A DNA stretch of 64,000 nt from NCBI GenBank assembly GCA_017547175.1, contig JAFYQI010000008.1:1-64000 (forward strand), in the 5' to 3' direction. The notes beneath the pieces were generated by a model that was not told where the DNA came from, did no database searches, and was given only the letters and a program-made list of their open reading frames with translations. A program made the position numbers and the translations under genes. This DNA comes from Alistipes sp. GTDB lineage: Bacteria > Bacteroidota > Bacteroidia > Bacteroidales > Rikenellaceae. Every line of letters begins with the position of its first letter. Within the stretch, counting starts at the first letter, position 1. This document shows, piece by piece, positions 53,370 to 62,486 of this stretch.

Positions 53370-54548
53370 CTATTCAACAGCAAGAAAACGGGCGCCATCG
53401 TCGGCATGGCAGAAGTGAATCTCGAAGGTCTCGCGGTACTCGGGGAATTGGGCGAGGTAGCCCGTGGTGATCGCCTCGCGGATCGATTCGCGCTTCGTCG
53501 GGTCGATCAGGGCGATGCAGGCCCCCTTGAAGCCGGCACCCGAAAAACGACCGCCATAGATACCCTCCGTCTGACGCATCAGTTCGTAGATGGCTATCAG
53601 CTCGGGCGAGCCGCACTCGTAGTTGTGGATCGACGAATCGCAGCTCTCGAAACTCAACTGACCGAAGAGCTCCAGATTACCCGACTCCCAGGCCGTCACA
53701 CCCTTACGCACACGGCGATACTCCGAGTAGAAGTGCTCGGCACGGCGGGCAAAGCGGGCCGGCATCAGCTTGCGAGTCTTCTCGAAGGTCTCGCGCGGCA
53801 CATCGCGCAGGAAGGTCTTTTCGAGCTTCTTGAGGGGCTGATCCTGGTAGGCCAGCATGTTCCAAGCGGCCGCCTTGCACTCATTTACGCGCAGGTTGTA
53901 GTCGCTTGACATGAGGCTGCGGGTCAAGCCCGAGAAGATGATCGCCACCTCGAAGGGGGGCATCTTGGGATTGCGGCGGATGATGCGATACTGCTCGCTC
54001 TCGGTATCGACGAAGAGAATACCCTCCCGCTCGCTCAAGACCACACACGACTGGTCGAGGATACCGTTGTTGAGCCCGATATACTCGCGTTCGGCCTCCG
54101 AAGCGATGCGAATCACCTCGGGGGGTGTGAGGGTGATCTCGTTGGCCTTGGCCAGCGCCATGACGTAGGCCACCAGCACGGCGGCACTCGACGACAATCC
54201 CCCGACGGGCAGTGAGCCGTTGAGCAGGCCGCAGATGCCGCGTCGCAGCTCAAAGCGTTTGCGCAGGGCATACTTCACACCGCGGGCATAGTCACCCCAG
54301 GTGTGGTTGCGCACCTGAACCGGGGTGCGGACATTGAACGAGACCTCCCCGTCGAACGAGGTGCTGATCAGCTCGACCCGACCGTCGTCGGTGGGGGTGA
54401 AGTAGAGGTCAACCCCCTTGTCGAAGGCAAAACCCATCACCAGACCGTGCTGGTGGTCGACATGTGCACCCAGCGGGCAGACCCGATAGGGCGAGAAGAT
54501 GCGGTAGCGCGGTGCAGCGCCGTAACGATCTATGAAAAGTTGTTTCAT
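53370..54548 (-). CDS. GHMP sugar kinase, galactokinase/galacturonokinase-like
   Basis: 392 residues from the ATG at 54548. The substrate-binding N-terminal signature reads SPYRVCPLGAHVDHQHG instead of the galactokinase GRVNLIGEHTDY; I recall plant galacturonokinase having this GAH-x-DHQ form. The phosphate loop SLPVGGLSSSAAVL is perfect, NNGILDQSCVVLS carries the catalytic Asp and GGRFSGAGFKGACIAL is the third motif. With the adjacent nucleotidyltransferase and UDP-uronate epimerase it suggests activation of free galacturonic acid (or galactose) to a UDP-sugar. It is the second gene of the locus, 5 bases after the MraY-type gene. Confidence 0.85.
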   Translation of the reverse strand: MKQLFIDRYGAAPRYRIFSPYRVCPLGAHVDHQHGLVMGFAFDKGVDLYFTPTDDGRVELISTSFDGEVSFNVRTPVQVRNHTWGDYARGVKYALRKRFELRRGICGLLNGSLPVGGLSSSAAVLVAYVMALAKANEITLTPPEVIRIASEAEREYIGLNNGILDQSCVVLSEREGILFVDTESEQYRIIRRNPKMPPFEVAIIFSGLTRSLMSSDYNLRVNECKAAAWNMLAYQDQPLKKLEKTFLRDVPRETFEKTRKLMPARFARRAEHFYSEYRRVRKGVTAWESGNLELFGQLSFESCDSSIHNYECGSPELIAIYELMRQTEGIYGGRFSGAGFKGACIALIDPTKRESIREAITTGYLAQFPEYRETFEIHFCHADDGARFLAVE

Positions 54549-54553
54549 GCTGC

Positions 54554-55720
54554 TTAAATTCGATCCACCACCTGACGCAGCCACAAGAAAAAGCCCTTAC
54601 GCTCGACATGGGTAGCGGCCGCCAGGCGGCGCATCAGGAGCGAGAAGCGGGTATTGTTGGCGATATGGTAGGCGAGGAATCCGTAAAGTCCGAAGGTAAA
54701 GAAGAGGGCCAGGGCCACCACCACATAGAGCTGCGTGTTGATCGAGTAGCCGTACGCCGCCAAGGCCCACCAGGCGAGCACCACGCTGCAGTTCAGCGTG
54801 AGGATGGCAACAAAGATGGCCGGATGCGAGAAGCCCAGATCGAGGAAGATGTGGTGCAGGTGTGTCTTATCGGGGCGGAAGGGCGAGTGACCACGCAGGA
54901 TGCGCGCCGTCATCACACGCAGGGTATCGAAGACAGGAATCGACAACACGGCCAACGTGAAGGGGATCAAGCCGATGCGTCCGTCGTAGAGCTGTGCGGC
55001 AGGCGACTGGGTACGCAACACCTGCAGCACGAAGGTCGCCATGAGGGTACCGATGAGCAGCGTACCGCCATCGCCGATAAACATCTTCGAGTCGCGTCCA
55101 AAGACGTTGTGGAAGAAGAAGGGGATCACGGCACCTGCACCCACGGCAGCCAGGATCACCATCGAGACGTGGCCCACGCGGTAGAACATCACGCAGAACA
55201 TCATGCAGGCCATCACGCAGTAGCCCGACGAGAGGCCGTCCACGCCGTCGATGAGGTTGATGGCGTTGATGATACCCACCGCGGCAAAGACCGTCAGCGG
55301 CAGGGCAAACCACATCGGAATCACCCCATAGCCGAAGAGGCCGTGGAAGTCGTTGATCGAGCAACCGCTCGCCAGCACCATAGCCGTCACCACCACCACC
55401 TCAACCGCAAAGCGCAGCAGGGGCGAGAGATCGACAATATCGTCGAGCGTACCCACGCAGAGCATGACCGTCATGGCAACAAAGACGGGGAAGAGGGACG
55501 AGCAGTCGGTGACCACCATCGCCATGATGAAGCCGAACGTGAGGCCGAAGAAGACCGCCACACCGCCCAAGACGGGCACGGGGCGCTTCTGCAATTTGCG
55601 GGCATCGGGATTATCGACAATTCCCTTCATCTGGGCCACCTTCAGCACCTTGGGATAGGCGCAGAGGACCATCAGAAAGGCGACACAAAAGGGCAATATG
55701 AGGTGTAAAAAGAGAGACAT
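54554..55720 (-). CDS. MraY/WecA-type undecaprenyl-phosphate sugar-1-phosphate transferase
   Basis: 388 residues with ten or eleven membrane segments. DNPDARKLQKRPVPVLGGVA (about residues 36-55), GTLDDIVDLSPLLRF (about 87-101), IINAINLIDGVDGL (about 148-161), FIGDGGTLLIGTL and the DKTHLHHIF histidine motif are the catalytic landmarks of this superfamily. It transfers a sugar phosphate (GlcNAc-P type) to undecaprenyl phosphate, beginning synthesis of the repeat unit. The position as first gene and the promoter just upstream fit an initiating enzyme. The ATG at 55720 precedes the first membrane helix directly; an upstream in-frame start lies within the leader. Confidence 0.92.
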   Translation of the reverse strand: MSLFLHLILPFCVAFLMVLCAYPKVLKVAQMKGIVDNPDARKLQKRPVPVLGGVAVFFGLTFGFIMAMVVTDCSSLFPVFVAMTVMLCVGTLDDIVDLSPLLRFAVEVVVVTAMVLASGCSINDFHGLFGYGVIPMWFALPLTVFAAVGIINAINLIDGVDGLSSGYCVMACMMFCVMFYRVGHVSMVILAAVGAGAVIPFFFHNVFGRDSKMFIGDGGTLLIGTLMATFVLQVLRTQSPAAQLYDGRIGLIPFTLAVLSIPVFDTLRVMTARILRGHSPFRPDKTHLHHIFLDLGFSHPAIFVAILTLNCSVVLAWWALAAYGYSINTQLYVVVALALFFTFGLYGFLAYHIANNTRFSLLMRRLAAATHVERKGFFLWLRQVVDRI

Positions 55721-55890
55721 CGTATCAGGTTGTGTAATTTCTATCCGTGTTACAGGTGCATAATCTCGGGGCTTTGGAAACCAATCAACAAATTGATCCC
55801 CAATCACTTATGCGTTTTACTCCAATTTTTCAAACTACTCCCCCGACCGCTGCAAAGAGTTTGCCAAGCGCGGCAAAGGAATAATTCATA

Positions 55891-55921
55891 CAAAGATAGC
55901 GATAAAATCTTAAAAGACAAA
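55891..55921 (-). promoter_or_regulatory. Promoter of the polysaccharide locus
   Basis: Minus strand: TTTG (55921-55918), 19 bases, TATCTTTG (55898-55891), a full consensus match. It implies a leader of about 165 bases, which contains a small hairpin (TTTGCC/GGCAAA near 55860-55877). No inverted repeats flank it, so it does not look invertible. Confidence 0.82.
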
Positions 55922-56163
55922 GAAAAAGGGGAAAAATCAACCTTTGCGGGCACTCCAACCGAACGCCCTCCTACCCTGCTGACTGATAGCTGTTTACGCC
56001 CAAATCTGCGCTCATCTCCTTCGAGCAAACCCACCGCGCAATTCGGCCCGAACAGCCCATAGCTGCGCCCAAAAGGTCGGCAACTGCCTTCGCGCCGGTG
56101 TGCGCCTACACGCCTGCGGGCACCTCTGCTCATGCGTGCGCGACCTGCCAAAAAGGGTCGCTT
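55922..56163. other. Intergenic spacer without a supported gene
   Basis: GC-rich stretch between the polysaccharide promoter and the first TGTAAT repeat. Short open frames exist on both strands but none resembles a protein or has a promoter. No other structure seen. Confidence 0.5.
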
Positions 56164-56173
56164 CGGATCGGCT

Positions 56174-56233
56174 GATTACACCTTACAGCATTACAGGGTA
56201 CACACCCCTGTAATCGTGTAATCTGTAATTTTT
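56174..56233 (+). repeat. TGTAAT repeat cluster, copy A
   Basis: 60 bases holding ATTACA-type motifs on the left and three TGTAAT motifs on the right, ending in TTTTT. In this copy ATTACAGGG and CCCTGTAAT form a perfect 9-bp hairpin stem. It differs from copy B at only three adjacent bases (GGG against CCC). Flanking bases (TCGGC before, CTCGG after) are also shared. Confidence 0.85.
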
Positions 56234-56275
56234 CGCAGCCTCGGAGTGGTGAACAACCCACCGCCTCGATCGGCC

Positions 56276-56335
56276 GATTACACCTTACAGCATTACACCC
56301 TACACACCCCTGTAATCGTGTAATCTGTAATTTTT
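56276..56335 (+). repeat. TGTAAT repeat cluster, copy B
   Basis: Direct repeat of copy A, 102 bases downstream, 57 of 60 bases identical. The CCC in place of GGG shortens the hairpin stem to ATTACA/TGTAAT. Confidence 0.85.
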
Positions 56336-56392
56336 GGCGTCTCGGCCGTATCAAGCAACTGCAAAAAAAGTTAAATAATTTACCCGAAAGAC

Positions 56393-56423
56393 TTGACAAG
56401 CGGGTGCAAATGTTGTATCTTTG
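56393..56423 (+). promoter_or_regulatory. Promoter of the AAA ATPase gene
   Basis: TTG (56393-56395), 20 bases, TATCTTTG (56416-56423). It implies a leader of about 260 bases before the ATG at 56693, long for this genome; the leader ends with a tiny frame (ATG 56682, five codons with stop TGA 56694-56696) overlapping the ATPase start. Confidence 0.75.
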
Positions 56424-56692
56424 CAGTAGGTTGCAGCACCCGTGCGGCCGGCCTCGCCGGTAGCAAGTCGACCGCTTCGCCTTCGCTTTTCAGCCGCAAC
56501 CCGTTACCGATCGATCGTAACCTACCGACCAAGCCCCGACAGCCATTCGGCAAACATAGCAGGGGCGCATCTATCTCACTCAACCACAGCGCAGACGGTT
56601 CTACAGAGCAACCTCCTCGGAGCTAACTCTATAGAGAACACGTCAGGGGGATCATATCCTTTCAGCTACGCTAAAAAGATCATGCTAAACCA

Positions 56693-57823
56693 ATGAATTG
56701 TACTACTTTTTATGACGGTGCGCAGCTGCCCGATGAGGCCTGCTTTGCACCGGAGCAGCCCTACGACGGGGTTGCTGAAGATTCAGCGATTGAACAATCG
56801 AAAACCCCGCACTACGACCTGCAAGCCGACCTCGATCGTCGCTACGAACGCGAACAGCAGGCCCTGCGCGAGATGACCCTCGAACGGCTCAGTCGCTACG
56901 AGGTGACCTGCGCTACGGTCCTCAACGAGCCTCGTCCGATCCTGGCACGCGGCAAGCAGGTGATCGGCTCGGAGGGTAACCTCTCGCTGATCGTCGGTGA
57001 AGCCAAGAGTAAGAAATCGTTTCTCTGTACGGCCATCGTCGGCGACCTGATGAAGTTCCCGCCTGCCGAGCCCGACAACGGCTTCAACCGTCGTCCGCTA
57101 CTCACCCTCTGGCTCGACACCGAGCAGTCGGAGCTGCATGTCCGCAAGGTGGCACGTCGTCTCTCGCAGCTGGCGGCATGGCCCGATCCGGAGCTACCCC
57201 TCCCCGGGCTGAAGCTCTACGCCCTGCGCGAGGAGCCACCCAAGGAGCGTCTGCACATCCTGCGTCAGGCGATCGATGCCTACCGTCCGAAACTTGTCGT
57301 GATTGACGGTATCGCCGACCTGATGCACAACACGAACGACCTGGAGGAGAGTGAGCGTCTGGTGACCGAGCTGATGGCTCTCTCGTCGCAATACGCCTGT
57401 CATATCCTCTGCGTACTGCACGCCAACCCCAACAGCGACAAGGCCCGTGGCCACCTCGGGTCGGCCCTGCAACGCAAAGCCGAGACGGTACTCTATGTAC
57501 ATAAGGTGGGTGAACGGTCGGTCGTTGAGCCGCAGTTCTGCCGCAACGAGCCCTTCGACCGCTTCGCCTTCCACATCGAGCAGCGTACCGAGGAGGGTCT
57601 GCCTGCCCCGTGTGAGTTGCCCGACCAGTCGCCCCAGAACGAGCTGATCGACCTCGTACGACAGCTTTACGGCGGGGTGATCGAGCGCAGTGTACTGACC
57701 ACCAAACTCCAGGAGTTGGGCGATACGGAGAACAACGCCCGCGTCAAGATCTCGCGTGCTATCAAGCGCGGGCAGCTGCTCTACGACGAAGAGCTGAAAC
57801 TACTCCGTGTAGCCACCTCGTAG
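56693..57823 (+). CDS. RepA/AAA_25-like ATPase with winged-helix C-terminus
   Basis: 376 residues. After a charged N-terminal helix (about 42-70), the RecA-like fold has a P-loop LIVGEAKSKKSFL (about residues 99-111) in which Lys replaces the Gly before Lys-Ser. The Walker B strand KLVVIDGIADLM lies at about 201-212 and a sensor segment HILCVLHANPNSDK further on. This is the pattern of hexameric RepA-type replicative ATPases found in plasmids and mobile elements. The last 60 residues look like a winged helix (ELIDLVRQLYGG to LKLLRVA). The gene stands alone, bracketed by inverted TGTAAT clusters. A replication or mobilisation role is inferred by family; no primase, integrase or relaxase is adjacent. 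Confidence 0.8.
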   Translation: MNCTTFYDGAQLPDEACFAPEQPYDGVAEDSAIEQSKTPHYDLQADLDRRYEREQQALREMTLERLSRYEVTCATVLNEPRPILARGKQVIGSEGNLSLIVGEAKSKKSFLCTAIVGDLMKFPPAEPDNGFNRRPLLTLWLDTEQSELHVRKVARRLSQLAAWPDPELPLPGLKLYALREEPPKERLHILRQAIDAYRPKLVVIDGIADLMHNTNDLEESERLVTELMALSSQYACHILCVLHANPNSDKARGHLGSALQRKAETVLYVHKVGERSVVEPQFCRNEPFDRFAFHIEQRTEEGLPAPCELPDQSPQNELIDLVRQLYGGVIERSVLTTKLQELGDTENNARVKISRAIKRGQLLYDEELKLLRVATS

Positions 57824-57829
57824 CAAAAA

Positions 57830-57905
57830 AAAAATTACAGATTACACGATTACAGGGGTGTGTAGCCTGTAATACGTGTAATTTGTAATTCGTGTAACGT
57901 GTAAT
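57830..57905 (-). repeat. TGTAAT repeat cluster, copy C (inverted)
   Basis: Its first 36 bases are the reverse complement of the right part of copies A and B, then the remaining half follows with one extra motif (five TGTAA/TGTAAT units). It starts 7 bases after the ATPase stop. On the minus strand it reads as a hairpin followed by a T-run, so it may also act as the prfC terminator. Confidence 0.85.
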
Positions 57906-57926
57906 CCCCGACGGTAACGGTGGGGG

Positions 57927-59510
57927 TTATACCTCCGAGGTGAAGTGGAAGCGGATATCCTTGAAATTCTCCTGCGCCAGGGCGAGTGCATAGCTCGTAT
58001 CGGCCAGGAAGACATCGCCGCCATGCTTATCGACGGCCATGTTCGTATGCTTGCGGCGCTTGAAGTCCTTGAGTTGCTCCTCGTTGTCGCTCTCGATCCA
58101 GCAGGCTTTGTGAATCGAGATCGGCTCCCAACGACACGAAGCACCATACTCGTGCTCGAGGCGGTACTGGATCACCTCAAACTGCAGCGCACCCACCGTG
58201 CCGATGATCTTGCGACCGTTGAGCGACGAGGTAAAGAGCTGAGCCACACCCTCGTCCATCAGCTGATCGACACCCTTAGCCAACTGCTTGAATTTCAGCG
58301 GGTCAGCATTCTCAATATAGCGGAACTGCTCGGGGGCAAACGACGGAATACCGGTAAACTTGAGCTTCTCGCCCTCGGTGAAGGTATCGCCGATCTTGAA
58401 GTTACCCGTATCGTGCAGACCCACGATATCGCCCGGGAAGGCCTCGTCGATCACCGACTTCTTCTCGGCCATAAAGGCCGTGGGCGACGAGAATTTGAGC
58501 TGCTTGCCGCTGCGCACGTGGAGGTAGTTCTTGTTGCGCTCGAACTTACCCGAACAGATCTTCATGAAGGCGATGCGGTCGCGGTGGTTGGGGTCCATGT
58601 TGGCATGGATCTTAAAGACGAAGCCCGTCATCTTCTGCTCCTCGGGCTCGACCACGCGATCCACCGTCGGGGCGGGACGCGGCGAGGGGGCGATGCGGAT
58701 GAAGCACTCCAGCAACTCGCGCACACCGAAGTTATTGACCGCCGAGCCGAAGAATACCGGTGCCAGCTCACCACGCAGGTAGGCGGCATGGTCGAAGTCG
58801 TCATAAACGCCCTCCACCAGCTCTACATCCTGGCGCAACTGCTCGGCATACTTCTCGCCGATGTAGCCGTCCAGCTCGGGATTCGAGAGGTCGGAGAAAT
58901 CGACCGTCGAGGCATCCGCCGTCAGCTTCTCGTCCGAGGTAAAGAGCGAGAGGTTCTTCTCGTAGAGGTTATAGACACCCTTGAAGGTCGGGCCGTTCGA
59001 GATGGGGAAGGCCAACGGACGCACCTTGATTTTGAGCTCGGCCTCCACCTCGTCCAACAGCTCAAAAGGCTCCTTCGAGGGGCGGTCCAGCTTATTGATA
59101 AAGACGATTACGGGGGTGTTGCGCATGCGGCAGACATCCATCAGCTTGCGCGTCTGCGCCTCGACACCCTTCGCACCGTCGATCACGATGATTACCGAAT
59201 CCACGGCCGTCAGCGTGCGGTAGGTATCCTCGGCAAAGTCCTCGTGACCGGGCGTATCGAGGATGTTGATCTTCGCACCCTGGTACTCGAAGCCCATCAC
59301 CGACGTAGCGACCGAGATACCGCGCTGGCGTTCGATCTCCATAAAGTCGGAGGTGGCCCCCTTCTTAATCTTGTTGCTCTTCACGGCACCTGCCACGTGG
59401 ATAGCACCACCAAAGAGGAGGAGCTTCTCCGTGAGGGTCGTCTTACCGGCATCGGGGTGGGCGATGACGGCGAAAGTTCTGCGTCGTGTAATTTCTTCCT
59501 GTAAGGTCAT
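57927..59510 (-). CDS. prfC: Peptide chain release factor 3
   Basis: GTPase that recycles RF1/RF2 from the ribosome. The 527-residue product has G1 [15 protein letters not shown] (about residues 17-31), G2 region [12 protein letters not shown]3 [12 protein letters not shown] and G4 FINKLDR, all of RF3 type rather than EF-G. The C-terminal [22 protein letters not shown] block is also diagnostic. The ATG at 59510 gives the normal N-terminus ([20 protein letters not shown]). It follows nadB by 14 bases on the same strand and is probably co-transcribed with it. RF2, which it serves, is at 19279. Confidence 0.97.
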   Translation of the reverse strand: MTLQEEITRRRTFAVIAHPDAGKTTLTEKLLLFGGAIHVAGAVKSNKIKKGATSDFMEIERQRGISVATSVMGFEYQGAKINILDTPGHEDFAEDTYRTLTAVDSVIIVIDGAKGVEAQTRKLMDVCRMRNTPVIVFINKLDRPSKEPFELLDEVEAELKIKVRPLAFPISNGPTFKGVYNLYEKNLSLFTSDEKLTADASTVDFSDLSNPELDGYIGEKYAEQLRQDVELVEGVYDDFDHAAYLRGELAPVFFGSAVNNFGVRELLECFIRIAPSPRPAPTVDRVVEPEEQKMTGFVFKIHANMDPNHRDRIAFMKICSGKFERNKNYLHVRSGKQLKFSSPTAFMAEKKSVIDEAFPGDIVGLHDTGNFKIGDTFTEGEKLKFTGIPSFAPEQFRYIENADPLKFKQLAKGVDQLMDEGVAQLFTSSLNGRKIIGTVGALQFEVIQYRLEHEYGASCRWEPISIHKACWIESDNEEQLKDFKRRKHTNMAVDKHGGDVFLADTSYALALAQENFKDIRFHFTSEV

Positions 59511-59524
59511 TCCTAACTTATTTC

Positions 59525-61081
59525 CTATTTCTTCTGATAATCCGTATTGTAGTGGCAACCCACCGATTCGGGCAGCTCACGTCCCTGCTTGATCACCAGG
59601 TAGGCCACGGCGATCATGTTGCGCAGCTCGCAGAGTGCGCGCACGGGTTTGGTCTTGTTGTAGAGCTCCTCGGTCTCCTCGAAGAGGATCGAGAGGCGGT
59701 GCATGGCACGCTTGAGCGAGAGGTTCGAGCGGACGATACCGACGTAGTTCGACATGATCGACTGCACCTCGCGCTTCGACTGAATCAGCATGAGCATCTC
59801 CTCGGTGTGCTGCGTACCCTCGAAGTCCCAATCGGGAATACCCTCCTGGAATCCCACCTTCTCAAAACGTTCGATTGTGTGCTTGGCCGCCTGGTCGCCA
59901 TAAACCACCGCCTCGATAAGCGAGTTCGAGGCCAGACGGTTCGCACCGTGCAGGCCCGTACACGAAGCCTCACCCAGCACGTAGAGACGCTTGATCGACG
60001 ACTGACCATTCAGATCGACCTTCACGCCGCCACACGAGTAGTGGGCCGCGGGGGTGACGGGAATCCAATCCTTCGTGATGTCGATGCCGATCGAGAGGCA
60101 CTTCTCGTAGATGTTGGGAAAGTGCTCGCGCACCACGTTGGGATCCTTGTGTGTCACGTCGAGGTAGACATAATCCTCACCACGACGGGTCATCTCGCGG
60201 TAGATGGCACGTGCCGTAATGTCGCGCGGAGCGAGCGACTTCATCGGGTGGTACTTATCCATAAACTCCTCACCGTTCTGCAGACGCAGGATGGCACCAA
60301 AGCCGCGCATCGCCTCCGTGATGAGGAAGTTAGGCTTCTCGCCCGGGTTGTAGAGGGTCGTGGGGTGGAATTGGATAAACTCCATATTCTCGGTGATCGC
60401 CTTCGCACGGTGGCACATCGCAATACCGTCGCCCGTCGCCACAATCGGATTCGAGGTCGAGGAGTAGATGTTGCCGCAGCCGCCCGTGGCCACCACCGTA
60501 AAGCGGGCCAGCATGGTCGTAATCTCCTGCGTCTTTTCGTTCAGCACATAGGCACCGAAGCAGGTCAGGTTGCGCGTATGGCGCGTGACAAACTCACCCA
60601 GATGGTGTTGCGTCAAGAGGTCGATGGCAAAGTGGTGCTCGAGGACCGTGATGTTGGGATGGTTGCGTACCGACTCGATCAATGCGCGTTCGATCTCGGC
60701 ACCGGTCAGATCCTCGTAGTGGAGGATGCGGTGTTCGGTGTGGCCACCCTCGCGGTGCAGCTCGAAGCGTCCGTCGGGGGTCTTGTTGAAGCGGGTACCC
60801 CAGGCGATCAGGTCGCCGATCAACTCGGGAGCTCGTCTTACGACCAACTCCACCGCCTCCACGTCGCACTTTCCCGCGCCACATACCAGCGTATCGGTGA
60901 TGTGTTTCTCGAACGTATCGGGCTCGTAGGTCACCGAGCAGATACCACCCTGGGCATAGTTCGTGTTACACTCGACCATCTCGCCCTTTGTGACGATGGT
61001 CACCTGCCCCTTCTCGGCCGCTTTGAGTGCAAACGAAAGTCCCGCAGCACCCGAGCCGATCACCAAAAAATCGGTTTTCAT
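59525..61081 (-). CDS. nadB: L-aspartate oxidase
   Basis: First step of de novo NAD synthesis: oxidises aspartate to iminoaspartate with FAD. The 518-residue product has FAD-binding [20 protein letters not shown] at residues 4-23. [31 protein letters not shown] and the [20 protein letters not shown] active-site stretch separate it from succinate dehydrogenase flavoproteins. [15 protein letters not shown] and [19 protein letters not shown] complete the family set. The ATG at 61081 gives [11 protein letters not shown]. nadA and nadC are not adjacent. Its promoter overlaps that of the divergent queA. Confidence 0.96.
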   Translation of the reverse strand: MKTDFLVIGSGAAGLSFALKAAEKGQVTIVTKGEMVECNTNYAQGGICSVTYEPDTFEKHITDTLVCGAGKCDVEAVELVVRRAPELIGDLIAWGTRFNKTPDGRFELHREGGHTEHRILHYEDLTGAEIERALIESVRNHPNITVLEHHFAIDLLTQHHLGEFVTRHTRNLTCFGAYVLNEKTQEITTMLARFTVVATGGCGNIYSSTSNPIVATGDGIAMCHRAKAITENMEFIQFHPTTLYNPGEKPNFLITEAMRGFGAILRLQNGEEFMDKYHPMKSLAPRDITARAIYREMTRRGEDYVYLDVTHKDPNVVREHFPNIYEKCLSIGIDITKDWIPVTPAAHYSCGGVKVDLNGQSSIKRLYVLGEASCTGLHGANRLASNSLIEAVVYGDQAAKHTIERFEKVGFQEGIPDWDFEGTQHTEEMLMLIQSKREVQSIMSNYVGIVRSNLSLKRAMHRLSILFEETEELYNKTKPVRALCELRNMIAVAYLVIKQGRELPESVGCHYNTDYQKK

Positions 61082-61115
61082 GGTTTTTTCTCTTTTAACG
61101 CGCACATTTGCACCG

Positions 61116-61142
61116 CAAAGTTATAAAATCTTTGTAATTTTG
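61116..61142. promoter_or_regulatory. Divergent nadB/queA promoter pair
   Basis: Minus-strand -7 box TAACTTTG (61123-61116) for nadB and plus-strand -7 box TAATTTTG (61135-61142) for queA, 11 bases apart. The two polymerases would compete for this short region. Confidence 0.7.
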
Positions 61143-61166
61143 CCTACTCGAAACCCAAATAAAAGC

Positions 61167-62384
61167 ATGGAGAGATACATCGACATCAACGACTACCACT
61201 ATACGCTCCCCGAAGAGCGCATCGCCAAGTTCCCCCTGGCCGAACGCAGCTCGTCGAAACTGCTCGTCTGGCGCAAGGGCGAGATCGCCGAGAGCCGCTT
61301 TCACGCCGTGGGAGGTGAGCTGCCCGCCCACTCGCTCCTCGTGTTCAACAACACGAAGGTCATCCGTGCCCGCATCATCATGCACAAACCCTCGGGTGCA
61401 CGCATCGAGGTCTTCTGCCTCGAACCCCACACGCCGGTAGACTACGAACGTGCCTTGTCGGCCACGGGAAGCTGCTCCTGGTCGTGCATCGTGGGCAACT
61501 CGAAGAAGTGGAAAGAGGGCTACGTGGAGATCAACTTCGAGCACAACGGCCAAGCCGAGTGGCTGCGCGCCTGGCGCGACGGCGAGAAGGGGGCCGAGCA
61601 GCGCGAACAGATCGTCCGCTTCGAGTGGTCGGCCGACCTCTCCTTTGGCGAACTCCTGGAGTTGTTGGGACGTATTCCGATTCCTCCCTACCTCAACCGC
61701 GAGAGCGAGGAGATCGACAACACCCGCTACCAGACCGTCTATTCGAAGTTCGAGGGCTCGGTAGCTGCCCCGACGGCGGGTCTGCACTTCACCCCCGAGC
61801 TGATTGCCGAGATGGAACAGGCGGGCCACGAATTTGGCGAGGTGACCCTCCACGTGGGCGCAGGCACCTTCCTGCCCGTGAAAGAGCAGGATGCCACACG
61901 CCACCCCATGCACACCGAACACTTTGAGATACAACTTGCGACGCTGCACCAGCTCTTGCGCAAACAGGGGCTTGTAACGGCTGTCGGCACCACTTCGGTA
62001 CGCACGCTCGAATCGCTCGCAGCACTCGGTTGGCGTATCCGCACCACGGGATCACCCGACGCAGAGCGTGTCATCGGTCAGTGGGAGCTCTACAACCTGC
62101 CCGCCGACTTTACGGGTTCGGAGGCGCTGCAGGAGTTGATCGGCTATATGGAACGGGAGGGACTCCGGCGCCTGAAGTGTGCCACGCAGATCATGATCAC
62201 CCCGCTGGGGTATCAGTTCCGCATCGTGAAGAACATCATCACCAACTTCCACCAGCCCTCTTCGACGCTGTTGCTACTCGTCTCGGCCTATGTGGGTGAG
62301 GATTGGCGCAAGATCTACGGCTATGCTCTCGACCACGATTTTCGCTTCTTGAGCTACGGAGACTCGTCGCTTTTGATGCGATAA
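61167..62384 (+). CDS. queA: S-adenosylmethionine:tRNA ribosyltransferase-isomerase
   Basis: Transfers and isomerises the ribosyl part of SAM onto preQ1 in tRNA, giving epoxyqueuosine, the substrate of QueG. The 405-residue product, somewhat longer than the usual 340-355, starts MERYIDINDYHYTLPEERIA. Core motifs are FNNTKVIRARI (about residues 59-69), LGRIPIPPYLNRESEEIDNT, APTAGLHFTPELI (about 197-209), HVGAGTFLPV and NLPADFTG-type tail segments. TNFHQPSSTLLLLVSA near the end is highly conserved. The upstream in-frame extension lies in nadB and the promoter, so it is rejected. Confidence 0.94.
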   Translation: MERYIDINDYHYTLPEERIAKFPLAERSSSKLLVWRKGEIAESRFHAVGGELPAHSLLVFNNTKVIRARIIMHKPSGARIEVFCLEPHTPVDYERALSATGSCSWSCIVGNSKKWKEGYVEINFEHNGQAEWLRAWRDGEKGAEQREQIVRFEWSADLSFGELLELLGRIPIPPYLNRESEEIDNTRYQTVYSKFEGSVAAPTAGLHFTPELIAEMEQAGHEFGEVTLHVGAGTFLPVKEQDATRHPMHTEHFEIQLATLHQLLRKQGLVTAVGTTSVRTLESLAALGWRIRTTGSPDAERVIGQWELYNLPADFTGSEALQELIGYMEREGLRRLKCATQIMITPLGYQFRIVKNIITNFHQPSSTLLLLVSAYVGEDWRKIYGYALDHDFRFLSYGDSSLLMR

Positions 62385-62417
62385 ACACAAAAAAAATTAA
62401 AAAAATTGCAAAAAGGG

Positions 62418-62447
62418 TTTGCTTTTGAAAAAAAACCACTATATTTG
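62418..62447 (+). promoter_or_regulatory. Promoter of tRNA-Pro
   Basis: TTTG (62418-62421), 18 bases, TATATTTG (62440-62447), about 40 bases before the mature tRNA 5' end. Confidence 0.72.
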
Positions 62448-62486
62448 CAGTCCCAAACGCGAGGTAAACTCACGGAGTGTGGAACT

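Noticed and set aside
55721..56163. Invertible capsule promoter
   Set aside because: No inverted repeats flank the promoter and no site-specific recombinase gene is near.
56174..56335. Possible CRISPR array in the TGTAAT clusters
   Set aside because: There are only two long copies, the short motifs have no spacers of constant length, and no cas gene is present.
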